A stretch of DNA of 64,000 bases from Sphingobium baderi (GTDB lineage: Bacteria > Pseudomonadota > Alphaproteobacteria > Sphingomonadales > Sphingomonadaceae). Numbering within the stretch: the first letter of the stretch is position 1; every line of letters begins with the position of its first letter. The stretch spans positions 620,001-684,000 of the forward strand of contig NZ_CP013264.1 of assembly GCF_001456115.1 (NCBI RefSeq), given 5' to 3'. A model generated the notes under the pieces. That model was not told the DNA's origin. It saw only the letters and a list, made by a program, of their open reading frames with translations, and ran no database searches. Positions 7,098 to 16,651 of the stretch are shown here, in pieces. The position numbers and the translations under genes were made by a program.

Positions 7098-9965
7098 TCA
7101 ATCGGCCAACGTGCCCATCTCCACCGGCAGGCCGACCGCGTCAAGCTGCGGCCGTACCAGTTTCGCGTCGCCCACCACGACCCAGATCAGCCGATCGGCG
7201 TCGATCGCCTCCCGCGCGGCCTTGTCCATGTCCGCAGCCGTCATTGCGCGATAGGTGCCGGGCAGCGTCTCATAATAATTGTCCGCCCGCCCGAGCAGGT
7301 TGTTCCGCATCATCGCCCCCAGCAGGTCGGTCGATGTCTCGAAACTGCCGGGAAGCGAGAGAATCTGGCTGTTGATGGTCTGGTTGCGTTCCGCCTCGGT
7401 CGTGCCCTTCGCAGTCAGATATTCGCTGATATCCTTGCGCGCCGCGATAATCGACTCGCCGGTCTTGTCGGTCTGCACCGGGGCATAGACCAGCAGCGGG
7501 ATCGTCTCCTTGACGCCGGGCAGCGCGGTCCCGGCATAATAGGCCCAGCCCTTCGTTTCGCGCAGGTCCATGATGAGGCGGGAGGTCGTGCTGCCGCCCA
7601 GCACCTCATTAGCGGTGAGGAGATCGACGGGATTATCCGTGCCTTGCTTGTTGGTGAGCACACCAGCCAGTATCATCGATTGCGGGCTTTGCGGCTTGTC
7701 GACCAGGATGATCCGGGCCGGGCGCATCATGCGGTCCATGCGGAACAGCTTCGTACCCTTCTGCGCGGCGGGCGCCTTCCAGTCGCCGAACCGCTTTTCC
7801 AGCAGCGGCATGATCTCGCTCAACGTCGTGTCGCCAGTGACGAAAATCGTTGCATTGTCGGGTCGCAGCCATGTGTCATGAAAGGCGGTCAAATCCTGCC
7901 GCACCACCGCCTTCACCCCGCTTTCCGTGCCGGAGCCGGTGAAGGGGATGCCATAGGGATGCGCCTGCCCATAAAGCAGCGGTGGCAGCAGGCGCTGCGC
8001 GATGGGCATGGGTTCGGTCTTTTCCGCCGCGATCCGGGTCAGAAGCTGGCCGCGCAGCCGCTCCACTTCCTTGGGATCGAAGGCCGGGTTGCGGATGATG
8101 TCCGACAACAGCCCCAGCGAGGCGTCGAGATTGGGCTTCAGCGCATAGAGTCCGACCGTGGTGGTATCCATGCCATTCTTCGCGCCGATGGAGGCGCCCA
8201 GCCGTTCCTGCTCCTCAGCGATCTGGACGGAACTGCGCGTCTTGGTGCCTTCGTCCAGCAGCGCGGTCGTCAGCGCCGCCGTGCCCAGCTTCGCCTTGTC
8301 ATCCGCCGCGTTACCTGCGTCGAAGGACACCGACACGCGCACCACCGGCACTGTCGCGCGACGGGCAAAGACGATGGGGATGCCGTTCTTCAGCTTGGCA
8401 TGTTCGACCTTCGGGAAGACGAGGTCGGCGACCGGCTCGATCGGCGGCTCGGCGATCTTGGTCGGCGCGGGCGGCTGTGCGGCGGCGGGCGCGGGCGCCT
8501 TGGGATCGCGGAAATAAGCCGGCTTGTGCGTAGCATTGCCAGCCAGCGCATTATCCGCAGCCGAACGCTCGCCTGGCGCGACCGTCAGGCGGAAGACCGG
8601 GCGACTGAGCCACTTGCGAGCGGTCTCCCTCACCGTTTGCGGGGTGGCGGCGGCATAGGCGGCAAGGTCCTTCTTATATTTGCCGGGATCGTTCGAATAG
8701 ACAGCGCCTTCGGCCAGTGTCACCGCCTTGCCGCTGAAACCACCGACCTTCTCCAGCCCCGAAATCGTGCCCGACACCTGCTGCGTCGCGGCGCGGAGCA
8801 CTTCGTCAGCGCTCGGTCCCTTGGCCAGATAATCGGCGAGAAGCTGGTCCAACCTTTTGCCCACCGCGACCGGGTCAGCGCCGGGCTTCACGTCCACGGT
8901 GATCTCGGCGATGCTAAGTTTCTCGAAGGGCTGGATGCTGGCCTTGACCGCGACGGCAACCTTCTCGTCCTTCACCAGGATATTATCGAGCCGCGAGGAG
9001 CCCAGCCCTCCGAAGACGGACATGGCGAGATCAAGCTGCTGCAGGTCCGGCGAATTAACACCGGGCACGATCCAGTTGCGATAGAGGCGCGTCGCGGCGA
9101 CATTGTCGTGCATCACTTTCTCGACATCCTTGTCGAGCGTGGGGACGGTGGCATCCACATCCTGTGGAGCGGGACCGGCAGCGATATTGCCGAACCACTT
9201 TTCCGCCTTCACCTTCGCGGTCGGCACATCAATATCACCGGCCAGCACTAGCACGGCATTGTTCGGGCCGTAGTGAGTCCTGAACCAGTTCTGCACGTCA
9301 GTCAGGCTAGCGGCGTTCAGGTCCGCCATCGAGCCAATGGTGGAGTGACGATAGGGATGCCCTTCCGGCAGCATGGCGGCAAGCTGGGCATATTCGACGA
9401 GGCCATATGGCTCATTCTCGCCCATGCGCTTTTCGTTCTGAACCACGCCGCGTTGGGTATCGAGCTTGGTCTGCGTCACCGCGCCCAGCAAGTGTCCCAT
9501 GCGGTCGGCTTCCAGAAACAGCGCCCGGTCGAGCGCGCCGGTCGGCACCGTTTCGAAATAGTTGGTGCGGTCGAACCAGGTCGTCCCGTTCCAGTCAGTC
9601 GCGCCGATATCTTCCAGCCGCCCGAAGAAGGGACCGTCCGCATTCTCCGAACCGTAGAACATGAGGTGCTCGAACAGATGGGCAAAGCCGGTCTTGCCCG
9701 CCGGTTCGAAGCGCGATCCGACATGGTACCAGACGGACACGGCGACGACGGGTGCCTTGCGGTCCGTATGGACGATGACGCGCAAGCCATTTTTGAGCGT
9801 GAATTGCTCATAGGGAATGTCGACTTTCGTCACGAGGCTGGAAAGCGGCGCGGGCGCGGCGATGGTGGCGGAAGGGGCGGCCATGGCGGTGGCAGGCAAA
9901 GCGGGCGCGAGCGAAGACAAGCAGAGCATCCATGCTGCACGACGCGACTGAGGGAAAAAGGTCAT
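7098..9965 (-). CDS. M16-family zinc peptidase (pitrilysin-like), secreted, two-domain
   Basis: 955 residues with an N-terminal signal peptide ending at ATAMAAPSA (about 30). The inverted zinc motif HLFEHLMFYGSEN (HxxEH, about residues 93-105) has the expected downstream Glu region (EADRMGHLL and QNEKRMGE). A second M16-like half without the zinc motif starts near residue 510 (VFPKVEHAKLKNGIPIVFAR). Together they form the clamshell of periplasmic M16 peptidases, which degrade peptides. The family often occurs near TonB-dependent receptors in sphingomonads, as here, but no direct link is shown. It is divergent from the M28 peptidase gene across about 150 bases. Confidence 0.92.
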   Translation of the reverse strand: MTFFPQSRRAAWMLCLSSLAPALPATAMAAPSATIAAPAPLSSLVTKVDIPYEQFTLKNGLRVIVHTDRKAPVVAVSVWYHVGSRFEPAGKTGFAHLFEHLMFYGSENADGPFFGRLEDIGATDWNGTTWFDRTNYFETVPTGALDRALFLEADRMGHLLGAVTQTKLDTQRGVVQNEKRMGENEPYGLVEYAQLAAMLPEGHPYRHSTIGSMADLNAASLTDVQNWFRTHYGPNNAVLVLAGDIDVPTAKVKAEKWFGNIAAGPAPQDVDATVPTLDKDVEKVMHDNVAATRLYRNWIVPGVNSPDLQQLDLAMSVFGGLGSSRLDNILVKDEKVAVAVKASIQPFEKLSIAEITVDVKPGADPVAVGKRLDQLLADYLAKGPSADEVLRAATQQVSGTISGLEKVGGFSGKAVTLAEGAVYSNDPGKYKKDLAAYAAATPQTVRETARKWLSRPVFRLTVAPGERSAADNALAGNATHKPAYFRDPKAPAPAAAQPPAPTKIAEPPIEPVADLVFPKVEHAKLKNGIPIVFARRATVPVVRVSVSFDAGNAADDKAKLGTAALTTALLDEGTKTRSSVQIAEEQERLGASIGAKNGMDTTTVGLYALKPNLDASLGLLSDIIRNPAFDPKEVERLRGQLLTRIAAEKTEPMPIAQRLLPPLLYGQAHPYGIPFTGSGTESGVKAVVRQDLTAFHDTWLRPDNATIFVTGDTTLSEIMPLLEKRFGDWKAPAAQKGTKLFRMDRMMRPARIILVDKPQSPQSMILAGVLTNKQGTDNPVDLLTANEVLGGSTTSRLIMDLRETKGWAYYAGTALPGVKETIPLLVYAPVQTDKTGESIIAARKDISEYLTAKGTTEAERNQTINSQILSLPGSFETSTDLLGAMMRNNLLGRADNYYETLPGTYRAMTAADMDKAAREAIDADRLIWVVVGDAKLVRPQLDAVGLPVEMGTLAD

Positions 9966-10119
9966 GAGCGCCTCATGAAAATCGGTGGATCATGCGGCCA
10001 AGGAGAAGGCCAGTTACGCCGCAGCATAGCGGGGCGTTTTATGGACGCAATACGCATTCCGCTGGACAGCACAGACGGCGCGGATAGTTTCGATGGCCCA
10101 ACCATCAGAGAGTTTCCTC

Positions 10120-11748
10120 ATGGCCCTTCGTATTGCCCTTTCCGCTATGGCTCTTGCCCTTGCCATTCCTCCAATGGCCATAGCTCAGGACAGGCCCGTC
10201 TTTTCGTCCGACGCGATCCGCGCGGATATAAGCTTTCTGGCGGATGATCTGCTGGAAGGGCGCGATGGCGGAACGCGGGGCTACGATATTGCCGCGCGCT
10301 ATGTCGCGGCGCGCTTCACCGCGCTGGGGCTGGAACAGGTCGTGCCAGATAGCTGGTATCAGCCGGTGTCGCTGGCGGTGGCGAAACTGGACAAAAACAA
10401 CTCCACCGGGCTCACCATCGATGGCAAGCGTTTCGACAATGGCGGTGATGTGGCGATTGGCGCGTTTGGCCGGGAACCGAAGCAAAGTTTTGAGGCTGGC
10501 GCGGTCTTCGTCGGCTATGGGCTCCGGTCGGACCGGGAGAAGATCGACGATTATGCGGGCCTTGATCTCAAGGGTAAATGGGCAGTCGCGCTGTCGGGAT
10601 CGCCGGTGGGGATGCCAAGCGAGATCGGGGCCCATCTGGCGGCGGAGAAAACGCGGGCAGCGCAACAGGCGGGCGTCATCGGCCTCATCACCATCCCCAG
10701 CCCTACCATGTTGGCGCGGACGCCATGGGAAAGATTGCAGGAGCGGGCGAGCGACCCCAGCGTGGGATGGGTGCAACCCGATGGGCAGCTTTATGTCCGC
10801 ACACCGGGGATAAGAGGATCGGCCTATGCCAATGGCGCGGCGGCGGAGGCTTTGCTGGCCGGATCGGGACGGACGCTGGCGGCAGTCCGGGCCGAGGCTG
10901 GGAAGAAGGGCGGGCGGCCCAAGGGATTTGCGCTGAAGCCGCTGGTCCGCATCGACCGGACGAGCAGCGTGACGCACGCACCCAGCAGCAATGTGCTGGC
11001 GGTGCTGCCCGGTTCCGATCCGGCGCTGGCCAAAGAATATGTACTGCTGATGGCGCATCTCGACCATGTGGGCGTGAAGCCCGACACGCCCGGCAAGGAC
11101 AAGATCTACAATGGCGCGATGGACAATGCGTCGGGCATCGCGACGATGCTGGCGGTAGCGAAAGCCTTTGCGGAGAGTGGAGCGCGGCCGAAACGCTCCA
11201 TCCTGTTCGCGGCGGTGACAGCGGAAGAGGACGGGTTGCTGGGATCGCAATATCTGGCCAAGAACATGGTGCTGCCAGCGGGCGGGAAGCTGGTGGGCGT
11301 CGTCAATCTGGACATGCCGATCCTGACTTACGACTTTCAGGACGTGGTGGCCTTTGGGGCGGAGCATTCGACACTGGGACCGATCGTGGAACGGGCGGCG
11401 AAGTCGGAAGGGATCGCCCTGTCGGCCGATCCGATATCTGCGGAGGGATTGTTCACGCGGTCGGACCATTATCGCTTCGTCGAGGAAGGCGTGCCTTCGG
11501 TATTCCTGATTTCGGGCTTTGCCGGGCCGGGGAAGGCGGCGTTCGAGCATTTCCTCAAGACCGATTACCACAAGCCGTCCGACCAGATCGACCTTCCTTT
11601 CCATTGGGAGGCGGCGGCGAAGTTCGCGCGGGTGAATTATGCCATTGCGCGGGAGATCGCCGATGCGGCGGAGGCTCCGCGCTGGTATGAAGGGGACTTC
11701 TTCGGCGACGCCTTCGCGCCCGGCGAGGCCAAGGCGGCGAAACCATGA
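10120..11748 (+). CDS. M28-family zinc aminopeptidase, exported
   Basis: 542 residues from the ATG at 10120, which has AGAGAG eight bases upstream and begins a clean signal peptide (MALRIALSAMALALAIPPMA). The longer frame from 10093 would add nine residues. A PA-like insert occupies roughly residues 120-270. The M28 metal site is visible: MAHLDHVGV (His, Asp), YNGAMDNASGIA (bridging Asp) and AAVTAEEDGLLGSQYL (catalytic Glu, ligand Glu), with a later Asp in NLDMP and a His near FLKTDYHKPSDQ. Such enzymes remove N-terminal residues from peptides in the periplasm. The upstream divergent M16 peptidase suggests a shared peptide-use role. Confidence 0.92.
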   Translation: MALRIALSAMALALAIPPMAIAQDRPVFSSDAIRADISFLADDLLEGRDGGTRGYDIAARYVAARFTALGLEQVVPDSWYQPVSLAVAKLDKNNSTGLTIDGKRFDNGGDVAIGAFGREPKQSFEAGAVFVGYGLRSDREKIDDYAGLDLKGKWAVALSGSPVGMPSEIGAHLAAEKTRAAQQAGVIGLITIPSPTMLARTPWERLQERASDPSVGWVQPDGQLYVRTPGIRGSAYANGAAAEALLAGSGRTLAAVRAEAGKKGGRPKGFALKPLVRIDRTSSVTHAPSSNVLAVLPGSDPALAKEYVLLMAHLDHVGVKPDTPGKDKIYNGAMDNASGIATMLAVAKAFAESGARPKRSILFAAVTAEEDGLLGSQYLAKNMVLPAGGKLVGVVNLDMPILTYDFQDVVAFGAEHSTLGPIVERAAKSEGIALSADPISAEGLFTRSDHYRFVEEGVPSVFLISGFAGPGKAAFEHFLKTDYHKPSDQIDLPFHWEAAAKFARVNYAIAREIADAAEAPRWYEGDFFGDAFAPGEAKAAKP

Positions 11749-11807
11749 ATGAAATGGCGAAGCGATGGGTTTTTGGCGTGGCCGGATAGGATATTTGCGT
11801 AACGCCT

Positions 11808-11835
11808 CTTGTGTTGCCTTTTAGCAACACTACAT
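11808..11835 (+). promoter_or_regulatory. Inverted repeat and possible heat-shock promoter upstream of clpB
   Basis: A perfect 7-bp inverted repeat (GTGTTGC at 11811-11817, GCAACAC at 11824-11830, 6-base spacer) lies 34 bases before clpB. CTTG (11808-11811), 18 bases, then CTACAT (11830-11835) loosely resembles the alphaproteobacterial sigma-32 pattern (CTTG, 17-18 bases, CYTAT). No T-run follows the repeat, so a terminator is unlikely. An operator within a heat-shock promoter is inferred, not shown. Confidence 0.35.
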
Positions 11836-11863
11836 CGCGAACAGCTTTTACGAAGGGGATGTC

Positions 11864-14443
11864 ATGAACCTCGAGAAATTCACTGATCGCGCCAAGGGCT
11901 TTCTCCAGTCGGCGCAGACCGTCGCGATCCGCATGAACCATCAGCGGATCACCCCGGAACACCTGCTCAAGGCGCTGCTGGAGGATCAGCAGGGCATGGC
12001 CGCGGGCCTGATCAAGGCCGCCGGTGGATCGCCCGAGATCGCGGTGCGCGATACCGATGCGGCGCTGGCGAAGATACCTGCCGTGTCGGGCAGCGGCGCG
12101 CAGCAGACGCCGGGCCTCGACAATGACGCCGTGCGCGTGCTCGACAGCGCGGAGCAGGTGGCCCAGAAGGCGGGCGACAGCTTCGTCACCGTCGAGCGGC
12201 TGCTGCTGGCGCTGACGCTCGCCTCCACCACGGCGGCGGGCAAGGCGCTCGCCGCGGCGGGCGTGAAGGCCGAGGCGCTCAACGCCGCGATCAACGATCT
12301 GCGCGGAGGCCGCAGCGCCGATACGGCGAGCGCCGAGGACCGCTATGACGCGCTCAAGAAATTCGCGCGCGACCTGACGCAAGCCGCGAAGGACGGTAAG
12401 CTGGACCCGGTGATCGGGCGCGACGAGGAGATTCGCCGCACCATCCAGATCCTGGCGCGGCGGACCAAGAACAACCCCGTCCTCATCGGCGACCCCGGCG
12501 TCGGCAAGACCGCCATCGCCGAAGGGCTGGCGTTGCGTATCGCCAATGGCGATGTGCCCGATACGCTGAAAGACCGCACGCTGATGGCGCTCGACATGGG
12601 GAGCCTGATCGCGGGCGCCAAATATCGCGGCGAGTTCGAGGAGCGCTTGAAGGGCGTGCTCGATGAGGTGAAGGGCGCCGAAGGGCAGATCGTGCTGTTC
12701 ATCGACGAGATGCACACGCTGATCGGCGCGGGCAAGTCCGAAGGCGCGATGGATGCGGGCAACCTGCTCAAGCCCGCTCTGGCACGCGGCGAACTGCACT
12801 GCATCGGCGCGACGACGCTCGACGAATATCGCAAATATGTCGAGAAAGACCCGGCGCTCCAGCGGCGGTTCCAGCCGGTGTTCGTGGGCGAACCGACGGT
12901 GGAGGACACCATTTCCATCCTGCGCGGCCTGAAAGAGAAATATGAGCTGCACCATGGCGTGCGGATCACCGACGGCGCGCTGGTGTCGGCGGCGACGCTC
13001 TCCAACCGCTACATCACCGACCGTTTCCTGCCCGACAAGGCCATCGACCTGATGGACGAGGCGGCGTCGCGCCTGCGGATGGAGGTGGAGAGCAAACCCG
13101 AGGAGATCGAAAATCTCGACCGGCGGATCATCCAGCTCAAGATCGAGCGGGAGGCGCTGAAGAAGGAGACGGACAAGGCGTCGGCGGACCGGCTGGCGGC
13201 GCTGGAAGAGGATCTTGCCAATCTGGAGCAGCAGTCGGCGGAACTGACGCAGCGCTGGCAGGCGGAGAAGGACAAGATCGCGGGCGAAAGCAAGCTCAAG
13301 GAGCAGCTCGATGCCGCGCGGCTGGAACTGGAGCAGGCGCAGCGCGGCGGCGACCTCGCGAAAGCGGGGGAACTGGCCTATGGGCGCATCCCCGAACTGG
13401 AGCGCAAGCTGGAAGAGGCGCAGAACGTCACGCAGGGCGCGATGCTGCGCGAGGAGGTGACGAGCGAGGATATCGCCTCGGTCGTGAGCCGCTGGACTGG
13501 CATCCCCGTCGACAAGATGATGGAGGGCGAGCGCGAGAAGCTGCTCGCCATGGAAGCGGAACTGGGCAAGCGCGTCATCGGGCAGCAGGAGGCGGTGAAG
13601 GCCGTGGCGACCGCCGTGCGCCGTTCACGCGCGGGATTGCAGGACCCGAACCGGCCGCTGGGATCGTTCCTGTTCCTGGGGCCCACGGGCGTGGGCAAGA
13701 CGGAACTGACCAAGGCGCTTGCGGGCTTCCTGTTCGACGACGACAACGCGATGGTGCGGATCGACATGAGCGAGTTCATGGAGAAGCACAGCGTCGCGCG
13801 GCTGATCGGCGCGCCTCCGGGCTATGTCGGCTATGAGGAAGGCGGCGTGCTGACCGAAGCGGTGCGGCGGCGGCCCTATCAGGTGGTGCTGTTCGATGAG
13901 GTGGAGAAGGCGCATGGCGACGTGTTCAACGTGCTGTTGCAGGTGCTGGACGACGGGCGCCTGACCGATGGGCAGGGGCGCACGGTGGACTTCACCAACA
14001 CGATCATCGTGCTGACGTCCAATCTGGGCAGCCAGTATCTGACCAATCTGGCGGACGGCCAGAGCGTCGAGGATGTCGAGCCGCAGGTGATGGAGGTGGT
14101 CCGGGCGCATTTCCGGCCGGAGTTCCTCAACCGCCTGGACGACATCATCCTGTTCCACCGCCTGGGCGCGGACCATATGGCGCCGATCGTCGATATCCAG
14201 GTCGGGCGGGTGCAGAAGCTGCTGAAGGACCGCAAGGTGGTGCTGGACCTGACGGACGGCGCGCGGGCGTGGCTGGGGCGGGTCGGTTACGATCCGGTCT
14301 ATGGCGCGCGGCCGCTCAAGCGGGCGGTGCAGCGTTACCTGCAAGACCCGCTCGCCGACCTGATCCTGCGCGGCGAAGTGCCGGATGGGTCGACGGTGAA
14401 GGTCGAGGAAGGCGATGGCGGGTTGGTGTTGAGGGTGGCTTGA
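11864..14443 (+). CDS. clpB: ATP-dependent disaggregase ClpB
   Basis: 859 residues, the usual ClpB length. An N-terminal Clp repeat domain starts at [18 protein letters not shown]. The first AAA domain has Walker [11 protein letters not shown] (about 209) and Walker [13 protein letters not shown] coiled-coil middle domain (about 400-525, starting [17 protein letters not shown]) separates ClpB from ClpA/ClpC. The second AAA domain has [10 protein letters not shown] (about 606) and [11 protein letters not shown]. No ClpP-binding loop is apparent, as expected. ClpB, with DnaK, dissolves protein aggregates after heat shock. The gene is monocistronic with a strong terminator 18 bases after the stop. 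Confidence 0.98.
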   Translation: MNLEKFTDRAKGFLQSAQTVAIRMNHQRITPEHLLKALLEDQQGMAAGLIKAAGGSPEIAVRDTDAALAKIPAVSGSGAQQTPGLDNDAVRVLDSAEQVAQKAGDSFVTVERLLLALTLASTTAAGKALAAAGVKAEALNAAINDLRGGRSADTASAEDRYDALKKFARDLTQAAKDGKLDPVIGRDEEIRRTIQILARRTKNNPVLIGDPGVGKTAIAEGLALRIANGDVPDTLKDRTLMALDMGSLIAGAKYRGEFEERLKGVLDEVKGAEGQIVLFIDEMHTLIGAGKSEGAMDAGNLLKPALARGELHCIGATTLDEYRKYVEKDPALQRRFQPVFVGEPTVEDTISILRGLKEKYELHHGVRITDGALVSAATLSNRYITDRFLPDKAIDLMDEAASRLRMEVESKPEEIENLDRRIIQLKIEREALKKETDKASADRLAALEEDLANLEQQSAELTQRWQAEKDKIAGESKLKEQLDAARLELEQAQRGGDLAKAGELAYGRIPELERKLEEAQNVTQGAMLREEVTSEDIASVVSRWTGIPVDKMMEGEREKLLAMEAELGKRVIGQQEAVKAVATAVRRSRAGLQDPNRPLGSFLFLGPTGVGKTELTKALAGFLFDDDNAMVRIDMSEFMEKHSVARLIGAPPGYVGYEEGGVLTEAVRRRPYQVVLFDEVEKAHGDVFNVLLQVLDDGRLTDGQGRTVDFTNTIIVLTSNLGSQYLTNLADGQSVEDVEPQVMEVVRAHFRPEFLNRLDDIILFHRLGADHMAPIVDIQVGRVQKLLKDRKVVLDLTDGARAWLGRVGYDPVYGARPLKRAVQRYLQDPLADLILRGEVPDGSTVKVEEGDGGLVLRVA

Positions 14444-14460
14444 TCCCACCCTCTAGCGAA

Positions 14461-14486
14461 AAAAGGGGGGCATATGCCCCCCTTTT
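14461..14486 (+). terminator. Rho-independent terminator, probably bidirectional, of clpB and the receptor gene
   Basis: A perfect 26-base palindrome: AAAAGGGGGG, CATATG, CCCCCCTTTT, followed by CTTTT. It stands between the converging clpB (+) and TonB-dependent receptor (-) stop codons and has an A-run/T-run on both sides, so it can stop transcription from both. Confidence 0.9.
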
Positions 14487-15194
14487 CTTTTGATACTGAA
14501 AACTGTGCTCAAAACAGCTTGCCGGTTTGCAGCTTCACACCTGCATAAAGGAAGCGACCTACACCGGAAATCGGATAGCTGAGTTCTCCCAGGTCCGGCG
14601 TCTGATCCGTGAAATTGTTGATCCCCGCATAAACCTGGAACCTTTCATCGACTTCATAGGCGAAGCGGATGTCATGTTGCTGAAGCTCTTTGTACCAGAC
14701 ATATTTAGGATCGACGAGATCGGGATTGCCGGTCAATTCCTCCGTCAGATAGCGGCGGGTCTTGCTGGAATAGGTGAAAGTATAGTTGGCGGTGAACTTG
14801 TTCAGTTTCCACACCAGGTCCAATGTACCGCGCCACCGGGGATTGTAAGCCTCCAAAATATCATTATCGATCTCAGCGCCGATGGAAGGAACTTCCGTCT
14901 TCCTGTCCAGATAGCCACCGATCAGGTTGATATTGAAGGTGCCGAGATTCTCGCTGGGCGAAAACACGTAGCGGATGGAGAAATCCGCGCCTGCCGTCCG
15001 CAGCGCGGCCACATTCTGCGGTCGCACATTGAAACCGATGCGACGCTGGATATCGTTGCCGTCACCCAGGACGAAGCCCGTTGCCGGATCACGGAATATA
15101 TTCTCGCAGAACACATTTTCGGCGGTGGGCTGATCCACGCAAAGCCGCGCCAATTCGGTCGGCGTAGGCGTGTTGACGGCATTTTTGATCTTAA

Positions 15195-16651
15195 CAGGCC
15201 GTTGACGAAGTCGGCGGTGGCTGATTCAGTGCGGCAGTGGGATTGTCTGGCGGGTTAGCGGCGATGGCGATGGGGCGTGATAGCGAGGTCCAGTCCGATT
15301 TGATCGTGACGTGGGCGGAGATACCGCGTTCACCGGGGCATGTTTTCTACGACAAGCTCCAGAAGCTGCTGGCCGAGGCGGGCTTCGATGGCTTTGTCGA
15401 GAAGACGTGCAAGCCCTATTATGCGCCGCGGATGGGAGCCCCGTCGCTGCCGCCGGGCCGCTATTTCCGCATGCTGCTGATCGGCTATTTCGAGGGCATC
15501 GACAGCGAACGCGGGATTGTCTGGCGCTGTTCGGATTCGCTGTCGCTGCGGGAGTTCCTGCGACTGTCGAGCCGCGACAAGGTCCCTGATCATAGCTGGT
15601 TGTCGAAGACGCGGAGCCGCCTGCCGCACGAGGTACATGACCAGATCTTCGGCTGGGTACTGGCCCTCGTCGCCGGGCACGATCTGGTGAAAGGCGAGCG
15701 GATCGGCGTCGATGGCTCGACCATGGAGGCGAACGCCGCGCTGCGTACCATCGTGCGGCGTGACAATGGCGAGACCTACCGCGAGATGCTGGTGCGCATG
15801 GCGCAAGAGAGCGGCATCGACACGCCGACGATCGACGACCTTGTCCGGCTCGATCGCAAACGCAAGGGCAAGAAGCTGTCGAATGCGGACTGGGCGAGCA
15901 AGACCGATCCCGACGCGAAGGTCGCGCGGATGAAGAACGGCTCGACGCGTCTGGCCTACAAGCCCGAACACGCGGTCGATCTCGACACGGGTGTTATCGT
16001 GGCAGCGCCGATCCACCCGGCCGACAAGGGCGACACGACAACGCTCGACGCCACGCTGGAGACGGCAGCACGCAACCTCGCCGACATTGGCCTGGCGCCG
16101 ACGTCCGGGGATCCCTGCGATCTTGTGACCGATAAAGGCTATCATTCGCGCGAGCTCCTCAAGGGTCTCGACGGCGACATCTGGAAGACGCGCATCGCCG
16201 AGCCGGCACCGCCGAATGGATATCTGCGCTGGCACGGCGACGAGGCTGCCCAGAAGGCCGTCTACGCCAATCGGTCTCGCCTGAAATCCGCCGTCGGACG
16301 CAAGGCGATGCGCAAGCGTGGTGAGATGGTCGAGCGTAGCTTTGCCCACGTCCTGGATCGCGGCGGCATGCGCCGCGCGTGGCTGCGCGGGCGCGAGAAT
16401 GTTCACAAGCGTTATTTGATCCACGTCGCCGGGTTCAATCTTGGCATTCTCATGCGCGCCCTGTTCGGTTGCGGCACTCCGAGGGGCGCCAGGGGCGCAT
16501 CCAAGGCATTCTTGTTCGTAGTTCAGACCGATGTTGCGCTCGTCATCGCCCTCGTCGCCGAGTTCGACGGAGAAAGGGCCATGCTCCTCATCGTTTTTAC
16601 CCCTGAAGGCGCTGACAGACCCGGCTGAAAACCGACTTCGTCACCGCGCTG
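15195..16651 (+). mobile_element. Insertion sequence, IS1182-like (IS5/IS1182 group), 1457 bp
   Basis: The ends are imperfect inverted repeats: CAGGCCGTTGACGAAGTCGG at 15195-15214 and, on the other strand, CAGCGCGGTGACGAAGTCGG at 16651-16632 (17 of 20 match). TTAA occurs directly outside both ends (15191-15194 and 16652-16655) as a 4-bp target duplication. One transposase gene fills the element, in the orientation opposite to the receptor it interrupts. Intact ends, intact transposase and a perfect duplication indicate a recent insertion. Confidence 0.92.
15264..16628 (+). CDS. DDE transposase of the IS1182-like element
   Basis: 454 residues from the ATG at 15264; GTG at 15237 is an alternative. 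The N-terminal region has PPGRYFRMLLIGYFEGIDSE and WRCSDSLSLREFL, typical of this transposase group. The RNase-H-like catalytic acidic residues are seen in GERIGVDGSTMEAN (D), DLVTDKGYHSREL (D) and GEMVERSFAHVLDRGG (E). It lacks frameshifts, so the element is probably active. It cuts at the inverted repeats and would insert at TTAA, judging from the duplication. The last ~40 residues run almost to the right inverted repeat. Confidence 0.93.
   Translation: MAMGRDSEVQSDLIVTWAEIPRSPGHVFYDKLQKLLAEAGFDGFVEKTCKPYYAPRMGAPSLPPGRYFRMLLIGYFEGIDSERGIVWRCSDSLSLREFLRLSSRDKVPDHSWLSKTRSRLPHEVHDQIFGWVLALVAGHDLVKGERIGVDGSTMEANAALRTIVRRDNGETYREMLVRMAQESGIDTPTIDDLVRLDRKRKGKKLSNADWASKTDPDAKVARMKNGSTRLAYKPEHAVDLDTGVIVAAPIHPADKGDTTTLDATLETAARNLADIGLAPTSGDPCDLVTDKGYHSRELLKGLDGDIWKTRIAEPAPPNGYLRWHGDEAAQKAVYANRSRLKSAVGRKAMRKRGEMVERSFAHVLDRGGMRRAWLRGRENVHKRYLIHVAGFNLGILMRALFGCGTPRGARGASKAFLFVVQTDVALVIALVAEFDGERAMLLIVFTPEGADRPG

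Noticed and set aside
7089..9251. 720-codon open frame on the plus strand
   Set aside because: It is exactly antisense to the M16 peptidase, Arg/His-rich and lacks any motif; long antisense frames are normal in GC-rich DNA.
14461..14486. Perfect palindrome as transcription-factor site
   Set aside because: Position just after clpB and the A/T flanks fit a bidirectional terminator better.
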